Both the position numbers and the translations under genes were made by a program. Source: Hyparrhenia diplandra (lineage: Eukaryota > Streptophyta > Magnoliopsida > Poales > Poaceae). Taken from it: 64,000 nt of DNA. Under the pieces are notes generated by a model. The model did no database searches. It saw only the letters and a list, made by a program, of their open reading frames with translations, and had not been told where the DNA came from. This document shows positions 48,148 through 59,837 of this stretch, in pieces; within the stretch, counting starts at the first letter, position 1; the number at the start of each line of letters is the position of its first letter. Location: contig JADLZK010007842.1 of assembly GCA_015847255.1 (NCBI GenBank), positions 124,001 to 188,000 of the forward strand. Direction: 5' to 3'.

Positions 48148-49914
48148 ATGGAACCTATGCAAAATAATGAAGGCCGTACACCATTTGGAGACTTGACAAA
48201 CAACATCAATGGAGGTAATTAATTGCTTATCCATTTGGGCTTTCAATTGTATTATTTATGGTCAACAATTAAATATCTATCCATCTGTTTTCAAAAAGTA
48301 ACCCAGACAGCTTCATTAGATTCACAGGATCAAGTTGATGAACATGCCAAGCGTAAAAGGGAAAGAGAAAAAGCACGACGAGAAGCAATGACTCAAGAAG
48401 AAAGGGATGAAAGAAATAAAAGACAGAGAGAAAAATATCATCAGAGAAAGGCAGAAACTGAAGCAGCTGGGTTGAGAGGTCCATCGCAAACAAATTTTTA
48501 TTTCTTTCATAGATCAATAATTTGTTCCCATATAGAGATATTATAATTAATTATTATCTATAAACAGGTGTTCACGTTGATTCGAACAATGAAAACACGG
48601 ATGCTGTGAATCTAAAAAGTGAAAGGGAAAAGGCAAGATTGGCGGCAATGACTCGGGAAAAAAAGAAATGAAAAAAAGAAAAAACGCCGTGAACAATATC
48701 ATCTAAAAAAAGGAGGTACACTTAATTTTACTTTCGTGAAAAACCAGAAAATAGTGATGTACATATTGAAATTTATATACATTGAGCTAATCTTTTTTGG
48801 ACAGTTATAGTCCATCAGTTCAGTCAAATTATATTTTTGGTGGCATATGAATGATGCCATCTACTTGCAAGCAATCGTTGGTCTCTTACTATTTTTGTGT
48901 AATTATGTTGTAGCAGTTGGACTTCAATCAACAACGGAAAACACGTGTGGCAATGAAGATGGTGACTGGCTACATCGAAACAACTCATGCGAACCCATGG
49001 AGATTGATAAAGACAATACAAGTACGATTTTGTTTTTTAGATGAAACTATTTTTTTTATTTTGTTTGTATGACGCCGAAGCCAAAGTTAATTTCATGGGG
49101 TTATATATTCTTTATTTTGTTTGTATGACGACGGAGCCAAAGTTAATTTCAAGTTGAAATATATGTTTTTGTGATTCATCACCTTGTGTATTTTATTTGA
49201 GACTGCTCTTTTCTTTATTATAAAATAGGTGTTGTAAATGCATCCTGTTCTATCGAGAATATCACGTGTCCAAAGGAGCGTAAGCGTGAGCTAGATAGAG
49301 CACGAAGGGCCGCAATGTCTCCCGAGACAAGGGAACAAACGAATAAGAGGCAACGTGAGTTGCGGCGGCAAAAAATGGAAACAACAATGTTGCAAGAATG
49401 ATAGAAATGACTAAAGAAGAGAAGAAGTTGAAACGAAAGGAGATCAACAAAAATTACAAGACGTCCGTGAGAAAACACCATGCCAACACCTTGCATCCGG
49501 ACTCGATCGCCATGGAGAGCCCTCACCGCAACCCTAAACCTATTTTCCCTTCACCTCAAACGCCTAAAGCGGCTTCACTTGATATGGAGATACCGAATTT
49601 GGTGGCACGCCTTTGTTTACATCGCTACCGGGTTGTAGTTGAAGATCCGAAGTTGTGACCCCGAATTCGATGCGGCACATACCATACATCGGCATCGAGT
49701 GACCGGGGAGAGAGAAATGCCCTTATGTCCCGTCGCAATAAGGCTTTTGAAGCAAAAGTTGGAGAAGGGAATACACAAGGTTAAATGATTTGTTCCCATA
49801 TAGATTAAATGTTACTTTAATATCATTGTTTTTTATTGTATTGTTATCTTATCATGCGATACATGTTTTTATAAAAAAATAGTTATCCCGAAGAACGCAC
49901 GGGCATTTAACTAG
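48148..49914 (+). mobile_element. Helitron remnant with N-terminal part of a Helitron-type protein
   Basis: The 3' end reads CCCGAAGAACGCACGGGCAT then TTAACTAG/T, terminating at 49914. This is very like the common rice Helitron terminus with its GCACGGGCAT stem. Upstream, exon-like frames begin MEPMQNNEGRTPFGDLTNNI (48148), then three related basic segments: KREREKARREAMTQEERDER (about 48350), SEREKARLAAMTREKK (about 48620) and KRELDRARRAAMSPETREQT (about 49280). Such Arg/Lys/Glu repeats precede the replicase/helicase in some grass Helitron proteins. Stops after about 49400, frame breaks (about 48670) and the absence of Rep and helicase motifs show a truncated, inactive copy. Confidence 0.6.
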
Positions 49915-50527
49915 TAAATATATAATTTTTATAGTCTCAAAAAATATTTTTTTATGTGTTAACCCACTAGGACCACCTCAACTTCTTATAGGCTCCGAGC
50001 ATTCTGTCTTTGAAATATTTTACCTATTATTTTTTAATTCTGGAAAAATAATGGTCTAAAAGTGATTCTAACTTCATGTTATTATTTTATTTCAGGAAAA
50101 TGAAATGAATAAGGCTTTTTAAGGGTCCTCTCCTCGCATGGTCCCAAAGCCGCGCTCCGAAGATGACAAACTTTCCCGGTTTCCCATCCCCCAACAGTGC
50201 CGTCTCCCTGGTCTTCGCCTTGGAGCGCTCCGCCTCTGCCATCTCCGCGCTCCCAGCCCCCACTTCGCCTCTTCGAGCTCCACTCCGTGAGCCACACTGC
50301 TCGATCTCTCCCACCATTGATCCCGCCATCCCCATTCTAGATTCCAGCTTCTCTCCGTCTCGGTCTAGATCTAGGCGGTGGACACTGCACGAATGCAGTC
50401 TGCTCTGATGTGAGCTTCTCCCCGTCTCCGTCTAGATCCAGGCGGTGCATGCAGTCTGCTGTGTGATGTGAAGGGGATCCTATCCACCAACTTCCAACTG
50501 AGGAACATCATCTGCTTCCGAGTTCCG
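49915..50527 (+). promoter_or_regulatory. Upstream region of PF04195 gene copy 1
   Basis: 49915-50110 is AT-rich spacer. 50120-50460 is GC-rich, similar to 55630-55830 upstream of copy 2 ('cttggagcgctccgcctctgccatctccgcgctcc'-like in both), and is probably promoter plus 5'UTR. Overlapping frames here are not conserved between the copies. Confidence 0.5.
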
Positions 50528-53129
50528 ATGTCGGAATGGGCAGAATCCAGCGTTTCGGAGGTCGGATGCCGCACACTGGTGGAGCTTGGGTACATGCCGG
50601 AGAAGCGATTGATTCAATGGCGCCCGGCGTTCGGCGAAGCGGTCCCGAGGCCGCGCACCGGTGAGACCGTGGTGTTCGCCGACTTCTTCGAGCGCGGCTT
50701 CTCGGTGCCCACGCACCCCTTCTACCGCCGTCTCCTCCGTTACTACGGCCTGCAGCTTCACCACCTCAACCCTAACGGTATACTCCACATCTCAATGTTC
50801 ATCACTCTCTGCGAGGCGTATCTGGGAATCGAGCCGCACTTTGGATTGTGGAAATGGCTGTATTATGTGAGGCTAATAGGCAAGCGAGATCCCAACAATG
50901 GCAACAGCACCTGTGCCTATGCTATTGGAGGAGCCAGCATCCAGGTCCGTCCCAAGACACAGTACGTCTCCATTCTGCTGCCGACATCCAACCGAGGATG
51001 GCAGTCGAGGTGGTTTTACTGCCGGAATGAGAAGCCGGCGCTGCCTGAATTCGTTGCTGGACATTGCCCTGTTAGGCTGCCGTCATGGAGTACTCCCCCC
51101 ACTGCAGATGAGATGGCCGAGGTGGAGAAGATCATCCCCCCCACCTCAATGGCTTGCTCCAAGATGGGCTCGATGGGGTCCTTTTGATCGCTACCTTCTT
51201 GTCTCGTCGGATCCAACCCATCAAGAAGAGGTGCCATCGGATGTCTGAATTCACCGGTTACTCTGACCCGACACGAGAGAGGATGACCATGCTGACTTTA
51301 GAGGAGATTCTTTCCCGGGTGGACAAGCTCGTGTCAACTGATGCTAACATTTGCACTGATGGCAAGCCACTTCCGTGTCATCACAAACGACCTCCAAAAA
51401 ATGTAAGTGTCCCTTTTCTCTTGAGTTTTTCTATAAATCCGTTGAATTGAATCATTAATTGTAATTGATTAATGCTCGTGTTACAGAACCTGAGCAAGTA
51501 TCTTTCGGTCACTCTGGAGGAAGATGAGGAGGGAGTAGACATGCCACAGGCAACAGACGTCGTGACCATAGCCAGCTATCCCCTTTGAAGAATCCGAGGA
51601 CAATTGGTGCCGATTCCTACGGGAGTCGGTCCAACACAAGGACCAGGAAGTTGTGGCCCGCTCCTGCAGTGAGCTGGCACAACAGAGAGAGTCCCGACAA
51701 TAGTGTGCCAATTGCCCAGCTGCCGCCTGATGATGAAGACACGGAGAGCATGTCCCATTCGAAGAAGAGAAAGTCTGATGAGGCCCTTGCCTGCTCCACC
51801 CCAGACCCGCAAGATCTGTCATCTCTCGTTAGGATGGTGATTTGTAAGAGGAAGTAAGTGCCAAGTCGTCTTCCATTCTCCTTAGTTTACACCTTGCTGT
51901 TTGAATGCTTAAATCCTATCTCGTGCTGCAGGATATTGTCCAAGGATGTTATGTTACCCTGTCTGTTGCCGCACTCCAGTGCCTCACCATTCAAGGAAGT
52001 AAGCGGCTCTGCCTGCAGGCAGACATCAGAGCTGACTGTCCCACACCGTGAGGAGATGCCAAACGTTGAGTCCGCGCCCCTGTCTCCTCCACATGCAGCC
52101 TCTCCGTCTCCGACACCTCAATCGGAGCCACGTCCACTCCAGTCACCGCCAGCACATCAATCTCCTCCTACTACTACAACACTGTCCACCTTGACTGTTC
52201 CTGAGTCAATTGAGATGACACATGTTCCTTGCCGGCCTCTGCCATGTGACAACTTGGGGTCCAGTCAACAGTCTGTTGGGTTTGCTACAGACTCTGTTGA
52301 AGTGGAGGGAGAGGTACACGGGAAGAAGGCCGAGGGGGAGCAAGGGATGCTCTCTGTCCAGATGAAGGACATGGAGAGCAACCTGTTATGGGAGATTGAT
52401 AATGAGATGGAGCGCCGAGGTTGATTGGGAGAAGGTCAAGGAGGCTGCGACATCCTTTGAGACTAGACTTTCTGAAATCACTCTAAAGTTCAAACGTGCC
52501 TCCGAGCTGATAGTTAAATTAAAGCAAGAGAACAAGGATCTAGAAGTTAAATTAAAGCAAGAGAACAAGGATCTAGAGGTTAAATTAAAGCAGGAGAACA
52601 AGGATCTGGAGGTTAAATTGAAGCAGGAGAACAAGGATCTGGAGGTTAAACTGAAGCAGGAGAACAAGGATCTGGAGGTTAAATTGAAGCAGGAGAACAA
52701 GGATCTGGAAGTTAAACTGAAGCAGGAGAACAAGGATCTGGAGGTTAAATTGAAGCAGGAGAACAAGGAGCTGGAAGTTAAATTGAAGCAGGAGAACGAG
52801 GTTGCTCGAGGTAAATTAAAATTCTTCTGATCTCCGGAATTGTTTTAAATCCCGTTATGTTATTATGGGTTGTAATCTGGTTTGGATTCTTGTAGCTTTT
52901 GAGAAGAAGGCCAGCGATCTGTCTAAGGAGCTAGACATTGTGCGTGCGGATCGTGATTCCCTCAGCCGGAGGTTCCAGGATGCCAAGAAGAAAGTTGCTG
53001 GTGAGCCCATGACTTTCTTAGCACTTGTATATTACTTTATTTATCATCTTGATCGATCTATCACATGCTATTTGTGTGATTACAGACTTGTGTGATCTTC
53101 AATGCTCCCTGCGACGAGTTCTTGATTGA
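50528..53129 (+). pseudogene. PF04195-type (putative gypsy type transposon) coiled-coil gene, copy 1
   Basis: Exons by comparison with copy 2: 50528-51402, 51487-51853, 51932-52810, 52896-53000 and 53086-53129. The N-terminal domain (GETVVFADFFERGFSVPTHP, LQLHHLNPNGILHISMFITL, EAYLGIEPHFGLWKWLYYV) matches the plant PF04195 family seen in many transposon-derived grass genes. A Pro/Ser-rich linker and a long coiled coil follow (an 11-residue repeat array at 52513-52800), then a 35-residue coiled-coil exon. Frame is lost at the C-run 51136-51142, near 51568 (one base short relative to copy 2) and near 52402-52425, and a TGA at 53127 truncates the end. It is therefore a pseudogene or mis-sequenced. 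Molecular function of the family is unknown. Confidence 0.75.
52513..52800 (+). repeat. 33-bp coding minisatellite (hendecad coiled-coil repeat)
   Basis: Eight complete 33-bp units, starting at 52513 and every 33 bases to 52776, plus a partial ninth. Each encodes VKLKQENKDLE (unit eight has KELE). Neighbouring units differ by synonymous changes only (caa/cag? no: gaa/gag, ttaaag/ctgaag, caagag/caggag). An 11-residue period is a hendecad, compatible with an uninterrupted coiled coil. Confidence 0.95.
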
Positions 53130-53438
53130 TAATTCGACTGACGGTGTTGAGGTTGTTGCCAAGCAACTGAGTAACTTCCAGACTGAGCTGACAGATGAAG
53201 CAGTAGCAGCAGCTAATGTTGGGGGCATTGCCACATCGGCATGCAGTTAGCGCTTGCAACAAGAGGTTGACGACCTTATTGTGCAGTTGCAGGCAAGGCC
53301 GGTAGGTAGAACTTATGCGGAAACTAGGCAGAACTTTTGGAAAGTAGTCTGTATTATCTAATGGTGGCCAATGCATCTGTAATATATACTCTGTTGAAGT
53401 ACTCAGGAGATAGAGTAAGCTAATTATGTATATATTTA

Positions 53439-53601
53439 GGGCCTTTTTTGGATCCATTAGCTGCTAGTTCATGACTAATATTAGCTAGCAAACATTAGTT
53501 GGGTTGGCCCAGCTGTTAAGATACTAGCTAGCAATTAGGTAGACTATTAGCTGGATCTTTTTTATCCTAAAGAGCTATAGCTCTATGAATGCAAACAGGC
53601 C
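53439..53601. mobile_element. MITE-like element downstream of copy 1
   Basis: Ends GGGCCTTTTTTGGATCC and GCAAACAGGCC form an imperfect inverted repeat around AGCTA-rich sequence. A related, longer copy lies at 58860-59077 at the same place relative to gene copy 2, so the insertion predates the duplication. Confidence 0.6.
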
Positions 53602-55620
53602 TCTTCATGTTTCAGTTGATTGAACTTCAGCTTTTTTTTTTTTTTCTATATTTTTCTGGGCTTTGTGCTAAAATTTTTTATGGACTTTGTGCCTAAAACT
53701 TAAAACTTAAAAGTTTAAATATTTGTATTAATATTTACAATATATAATACGTATCACTAGATTATTCAAAAAAAATGTTTTTTATAGTAAATTTATCTAA
53801 AGATACAAATGTTGGTACTTTTTATAAATCTCATTAAACCTTAAGTTATTTGACTCTAGTAAATGAGAGAGATATTTTTTAGACTGTAGTCATGAGTCAA
53901 TGGAAATGAGCAGCTGCAGACTGTAGTGATAGAATAGTCATAGTAGAGTATATATAAGATCTATTGTGTTGCAAATTTTTGTGGAAGAAGAAAAGGAAAT
54001 TAGAAATCAACAAATAAATAGTCACGGAGGCAAACTGTGCATGTCTGATCCATAAATTTTTGTTTAACCTCAAATTTTGCATGCGGTAAATCCATCAATC
54101 ATATTTTTCTGTTGACTTTTTGTGTTCGCTCACTGAGACAAGCTAAACTTGTATGTTCCCAACATAATGTCTTTCGAATATTTAAATTTATACTTTCTTC
54201 ATATTCCAAAAATCGTGAAGAGTGAAAACATAAATTTGACCATAGAGAGAATTGTAAATATTTATACCAAATCAAATAGATATATTATGAAAATATAATT
54301 AACGAAGAATCTAATTATAACCAGAAAAAATAGCGCGTTATAGTGGCTATACCCAGATATTATGAACCGGCGTGACACAATTGCTCATTTTTGTGCTAAA
54401 GCGACGTTATTGTCGCTATGGCGCTAACCTAACGCTATTGTTGGCAAATCGAACAAACAACGGCCCAGTGATTTCCCCCAAAAACATCCTGGCCCAGCCC
54501 AATTAGGCTTGTGAACTATATGTCGCATGATTAGATTATGTTTTCTGGATTGGGTAATTGAGGACGAGGATTGATTTATTTTTATGTTTTCTGGATTCCA
54601 AACAAATAGCGCGCTATAACGTGAACAGTCAGCTGACACTACTACGTTCAGCTACGGTTATAGCACCAATAGTGTCCAGTAGAGAAAACACGATTTATGA
54701 TAGCATGTGATTTTTCTCGTGGAATTATACTTAGTTGACATCATAAATGTTATTATGCTATTATATAAACTTGGTCCAACTTAAGATGACTGAACTCTCT
54801 AAAATTCATGGAATGACTTATTGGGACGGACGGAGGGGTATTTTCCAATTCACTCTTGAAATATAAAGGATCTAATAGATAAATTTTATTATACTTTTCA
54901 CCCAAAAAATCATTCTAACATTTTTATAAAAATCAAATTAAAAAGCCTCGCACATGTTCAACTTCCAACCCGTGTTCCATAATAAATGTATAGTATCTCA
55001 CACTTCAAGGAATTATCCAATCTCAAATTTAACTACATTGAAAAAATAGTATTAATTTTTATATATGTAAATAGGTTTATACTACACAAATATATGATGT
55101 GATTAATCAGATAGTTTCTACTTGGTATGATACTTCGTAGGGATTCTTGTTTGACTAGATTTATGCAAAAACACTAGCAACATTTGTATCTCTGAATAAG
55201 TTTATTATGAAATATATTAAACAATTTATTTAATAATATTAATTATGTATTATAAATATTACTCCCTTCATCCTAAATTATAAGTCGTTTGACTTTTTTG
55301 ACAACAAATTTGACTACTGTCTTATTCAAAAATTTATGCAAAATATCACTTCTTTTTTGCTGTGGCTTTCTTTATTAATAAAAAAATCTTAAATAATGAC
55401 TTAAATTTGACTATATTTGCGCAAATTTTTTGAATAAGACGAATGGTCAAACTTGGAGCTAAAAAAAAAGTCAAACGGCTTATAATTTAGGATGGATGGA
55501 GTAATATTTTCTTATATATGTTTATTAAAAATTAAAAATATTTGACTTTTCTTGGAAATGAGTAGTATTTTTTTAAAAGAAATGTATTAAGACGACAAAA
55601 TATACGGCCTCATCACTTGT
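53602..55620. other. AT-rich spacer between the duplicated genes
   Basis: No gene. 53890-54080 shares patches with 39540-39760. 54330-54670 is rich in 'gcgctata'/'tatagc' motifs and is probably a decayed MITE. A Stowaway element is annotated separately at 55262-55501. Confidence 0.5.
55262..55501. mobile_element. Stowaway-type MITE
   Basis: Inverted ends CTCCCTTCATCCTAAATTAT and its near reverse complement (ataatttaggatggatggag) bound a 240-bp element. It is flanked by the dinucleotide TA on both sides (55260-55261 and 55502-55503), as expected for Tc1/mariner-related Stowaway. Confidence 0.9.
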
Positions 55621-55897
55621 GATTTACCCCCAACCCTTCCGTCTTCTTCGTGGCGCTCGCGCTGCCTTCGCCTCGGAGCGCTCCGCCTCCGTCATCTCCG
55701 CGCTCCGAGCCCACTTCGAGCTCAACTCCGTGAGCCACATTGCTCGATCTCTCCTATCTTTGAGCCCGTCACCCCGACTCTAGCTCACTAGCTCATCCGT
55801 CTCCGTCCAGATCTAGGGTGGATGCAGTCTGCTGTGATGTGAAGGGAGGAACCTATCGACGAAGCTCGATCATTTGCTTCCGAGTGCTTCGAGTTCC
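55621..55897 (+). promoter_or_regulatory. Upstream region of PF04195 gene copy 2
   Basis: GC-rich sequence homologous to 50120-50527. An in-frame ATG at 55818 would add 27 residues upstream of the shared ATG at 55898. I prefer 55898 because the following sequence (MSEWAESSVSEVG) starts both copies, whereas the upstream part is diverged. Confidence 0.5.
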
Positions 55898-58584
55898 GAT
55901 GTCGGAATGGGCAGAATCCAGCGTTTCGGAGGTCGGATGCCGCGCACTGGTGGACCTTGGGTACATGCCGGAGAAGCCACTGATTGGATGGCGGTCGGCG
56001 GCCGGCGACGCGGTCCCGGCGCCGAGCGCCGGTGAGACCGTGGTGTTCGCCGACTTCTTCGAGCGTGGCTTCTCCGTGCCCACGCACCCCTTCTTCCGCC
56101 GTCTCGTCCGTTACTACGGCCTGCAGCTTCACCACCTCGACCCCGACGGTATACTCCACATCTCAATCTTCATCACTCTCTGCGAGGCGTATCTGGGAAT
56201 CGAGCCGCACTTTGGATTATGGAAATGGCTATATTGTGTGACGCCAGTAAGCAAGCGAGATCCCAACAACGTTTCCTGTGCTGGCGCCATTGGAGGAGCC
56301 AGCATCCAGCTTCGTCTGAAGGCAAAATACATCTCCATTACACTGCGGTTTATCAAAGGATGGCAGTCGAGGTGGTTTTACTGCTGGAACAAGAAGCCGT
56401 CGCTGCCTGAATTCGTTGCTGGCCGTTGCCCTGTTAAGCTGCCGTCGTGGAGTGATCTCCCCACTGCAGACGAGATGGCCGAGGTGGAGAAGATCATCCC
56501 ACACCTCAATGGCTTGTTACAATCTGGGCTCGATGGAGCCGGTTTGATCGCTACCTTCTTGTCTCGTCGCATCCAACCGATCAAAAAGAGATGCCATCGG
56601 ATGTCCGAATTCACCGGTAAGTCTGACCGGACACGAGAGAGGTTGGCCGACTTGACTCCAGATGAGATTCTTTCCCGGGTGGACAAGCTCGTGTTAACTG
56701 ATGCTAACATTTGCACTGATGGCAAGCCACTTCCGTATCATCACACGCGGCCTCCAAAACATGTAAAGTGTTCCTTTTCTCTTGAGTTTTTCAATAAATA
56801 CGTTGAAATGAGTCATTAATTAATGGTAATTGATTAATGCTCTTGTTACAGGACCTGAGCAAGTGCCTTTCCGCAACTCGGGAGGAAGATGAGGAGGGAG
56901 TAGACTTGCCACATGCAATAGACGCCGTCACCATAGCCAGTGATTCCCCTCTGAAGAAACCGAGGATCCTTGGTGCCACTTCCTTTGGGGAGTTGGTCCA
57001 ACAGAAGGCCAAGGAAGTTGTGCCCCATTCCTGCAGTGAGCTGGCACAACAGAGAGAGTCTGGCAACAGTGCGCCATTTGCCCAGCCACCGCACGATGAT
57101 GAAGACACAGGGACCATGTGCCATTCAAAGAAGAGAAAGTCCGATGAGGCCCTCGCCTGCTCCACCCCAGACCCGGGGCTGCAAGATCAGTCATCTCTCG
57201 ATAGGGTGGTGATTTATAGGAGGAAGTAAGTGCCGAGTCGTCTTCCATTCTCCTTAGTTTATGCCTTGCTGTTTTAACGCTTAAATCCTATCGTGCTGCT
57301 GGATGTTGTCCAAGGATGTTATGTTACCCTGTCTGTTGCCGCACTCCAGTGCCTCGCCATTCAAGTAAGTAATCGGCTCTGCCTGCAGGCAGGCATCAAA
57401 GCTGACTGTACCACACCGTGAGGAGATGCCACACGATGAGTCGGTGCCCCTGTCTCCGCCACAGGCAGCCTCTCCGTCTCCGACACCTCAATTGGAGCAA
57501 CGTCCACTCCAGTCACCGCCAGCACATCAATCTCCTCCACCTACTACAACACTGTCCAGACAACAGTCGGTAGGGTTTGCTATGGACTCCGTTGAAGTGG
57601 GGGGAGAGGTACACAGGAAGAAGGCCGAGGGGGAGCGAGGGATGCTCTCTGTCCAGATGAAGGACATGGAGAGCAACCTGTTATGGGAGATTGATAATGC
57701 GAGCATGGAGGTCGATTGGGAGAAGGTCAAGGAGGCTACGACGTTCTTCGAGACTAGACTTGCTGAAAACACTCTAAAGTTCAAACGCGCCTCCGAGCTG
57801 ATAGTTAAATTAAAGCAGGAGAACAAGGAGTTGGAAGTTAAGAACAAGCAGCTGGAAGTTAAATTGAAGCAGGAGAACGAGGTTGCTCGAGGTAAATTGA
57901 TTTTCTTTTGATCTCCAGAGTTGTTTTTAATTCGGATTTATTATGGGTCGTAATCTGGTTTGAATTCTTGTAGTTTTTGAGAAGAAGGTGAGTGATATGT
58001 CTGAGGAGCTTCACAGCATTCGTGCAGATCGTGATTCCCTCAGCCGGAGGTTCCAGGACGCCGAGAAGAAAGCTGCTGGTAAGCCCGAGACTTTTTCTCA
58101 GCACTTATATATCTCTTTATCTATCATCTTGATCGATCCAGCAGGAGCTATTTGTGTGATTACAGACTTGTGTTATGCCGTCAATGCTATTCATGCAGTC
58201 TGCGACAAAGTTCTTCTGATCTCTGGAATTGTTTTAAATTCCAATATGTTCTTATGGGTTGTAATCTGGTTTGAATTCTTGTAGCTTTTGAGAAAAAGTC
58301 CAGCGATCTGTCTAAGTTGCTGGGCATTTTGCGTACGGATCGTGATTCCCTCCGCTGGAGGCTCCAGGATGCCAACAAGAAAGTTGCTGGTAAGCACATG
58401 ACTTTCTCAGCACTTGTATATCGCTTCATTTATCATCTTGATCGATGTAGCACGAGCTATTTGTGTGATTACAGACTTGTGTGATCTTCAATATTCCCTG
58501 CGACAAGTTCTCGATTATAATTCGACCGACGGTGTTGAGGTTGTTGCCGAGCAACTGGGTAACTTCGATCCCTGCGACAGATGA
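55898..58584 (+). CDS. PF04195-type (putative gypsy type transposon) coiled-coil gene, copy 2
   Basis: Exons: 55898-56762, 56852-57225, about 57302-57891, 57974-58078, 58285-58389 and 58475-58584. The N-terminal PF04195 domain is intact (GETVVFADFFERGFSVPTHP, EAYLGIEPHFGLWKWLYCV). It is followed by a nuclear-signal-like SKKRKSD, a Pro/Ser-rich linker and a coiled coil. The coil has one full VKLKQENKELE unit, a short unit and a partial one, against eight full units in copy 1. Two successive 35-residue exons (FEKKVSDMSEELHSIRADRD and FEKKSSDLSKLLGILRTDRD) are tandem duplicates. The exon-3 acceptor seen in copy 1 (CTGCAG) is CTGCTG here at about 57296-57301, so splicing there must use another site. 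Probably transposon-derived; function unknown. Confidence 0.7.
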
Positions 58585-59837
58585 AGCAGTAGCAGCAGCA
58601 GCAGCTGATGATGGGGCAGCAGCAGCAGCTGATGATGGGGGGCACTGCCACATCGGCATGCAGTTAGCGCTTGCAACAAGAGGCTGACGACCTTATGGTG
58701 CAGTTGCAGGCAAGGCCGGTAGGCAGAACTTTTGGAAACTAGGAGATAGAGTAAGAGTTAGTTATGTATATATTCCCTAATCGTGGTCAATGCACCTGTA
58801 ATATATATTCTTTTGAAGTACTCAGGAGATAGAGTAAGAGTTAGTTATGTATATATTTAGGGCTTTTTTGGATCCATTAGCTGCTAATAGTTAGCTAGCT
58901 AACTAATAGCTCATAGCTAATATTAGCTAGTGAACTGTTAACAGGTTTGGCCCAGCAATTAAGATAGTTGTTAGTTGGGTATTAGCTAGCAATTTGGTAG
59001 AGTATTAGCTGGACCTGTTTGATCCTAAATAGCTAATTATTAGTTGCTAACTAATAGCTATATGAATGCAAACAAGCGTTTTCATGTCTCAGTTCTTTGA
59101 TCTTCAGTTTTTTCCTTCTATGTTTCTTATTTATGGACGTTTTGCTTCCTATGTTTTTATGGACTTTGTGTACCTTGGTTCTTGGGACCGTCTTCAGATA
59201 AAGTCTTATATCCACGGCACTCCGAGATAGATTACAGTGATGGTGAAGGTCCTTACTCAAAAAGGGTACTCCTCGAGTGACCTGTTATAGCTGGGAGCAA
59301 GCAAAGGAAGCTGAGTGGTAATAGGGTTGACAACTTGACAATGCGGCCACGAGCGTATTTTGTATCCCTCCATAAATCTTATCCATATTTTTTTAGAGTC
59401 GTGCAATACTGTTTCTATATATTATATAAACATCAATTTTAGACTTACATTTTCGCAAACCGTCCTAATGACTTTTCTATTAATCTGTTTGTCAACAAGA
59501 ATATCAAAAACAAACAAAATGTTGTACATATACTGTGTATTTATTATTTTACATCCAGATATGCCAGCTCACTTCCTCAATTCAAAAAATAAAGAAGAAT
59601 AACTGTGATTCGTTCGATAGACAATCGGCCGCTAGTGACAATCGACAACATCGTCCTGGTGAAGTGTAGAACTGTTCATTGGTGAAGTATATCTACTGTA
59701 CGCTGCAAAAGTAAACCTTTTACATATACTTTGAACCAATTAATTTAGTACTGGAAGACAGGGAGCCAATAAGAAGGGAATGTACCTTGTACTGAGTACT
59801 ATAAGGTGAGAATCCATTTCATCGCTCGGCATACAAG
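58585..59837. other. 3' flank of copy 2 and spacer
   Basis: A 30-bp direct repeat ('aggagatagagtaagagttagttatgtatata') occurs at about 58742 and 58824. A MITE-like element lies at 58860-59077, the counterpart of 53439-53601. A (GCA)n patch lies at 58590-58635. 59100-59830 has no recognisable gene and probably includes the 3'UTR of the minus-strand SEC1 gene. Confidence 0.5.

Noticed and set aside
52386..52766. 126-residue minus-strand repeat protein (SLFSCFNLTSR units)
   Set aside because: Antisense translation of the 33-bp coiled-coil array.
52513..52800. CRISPR-like array
   Set aside because: Units are contiguous without unique spacers and stay in coding frame; it is a coding minisatellite in plant DNA.
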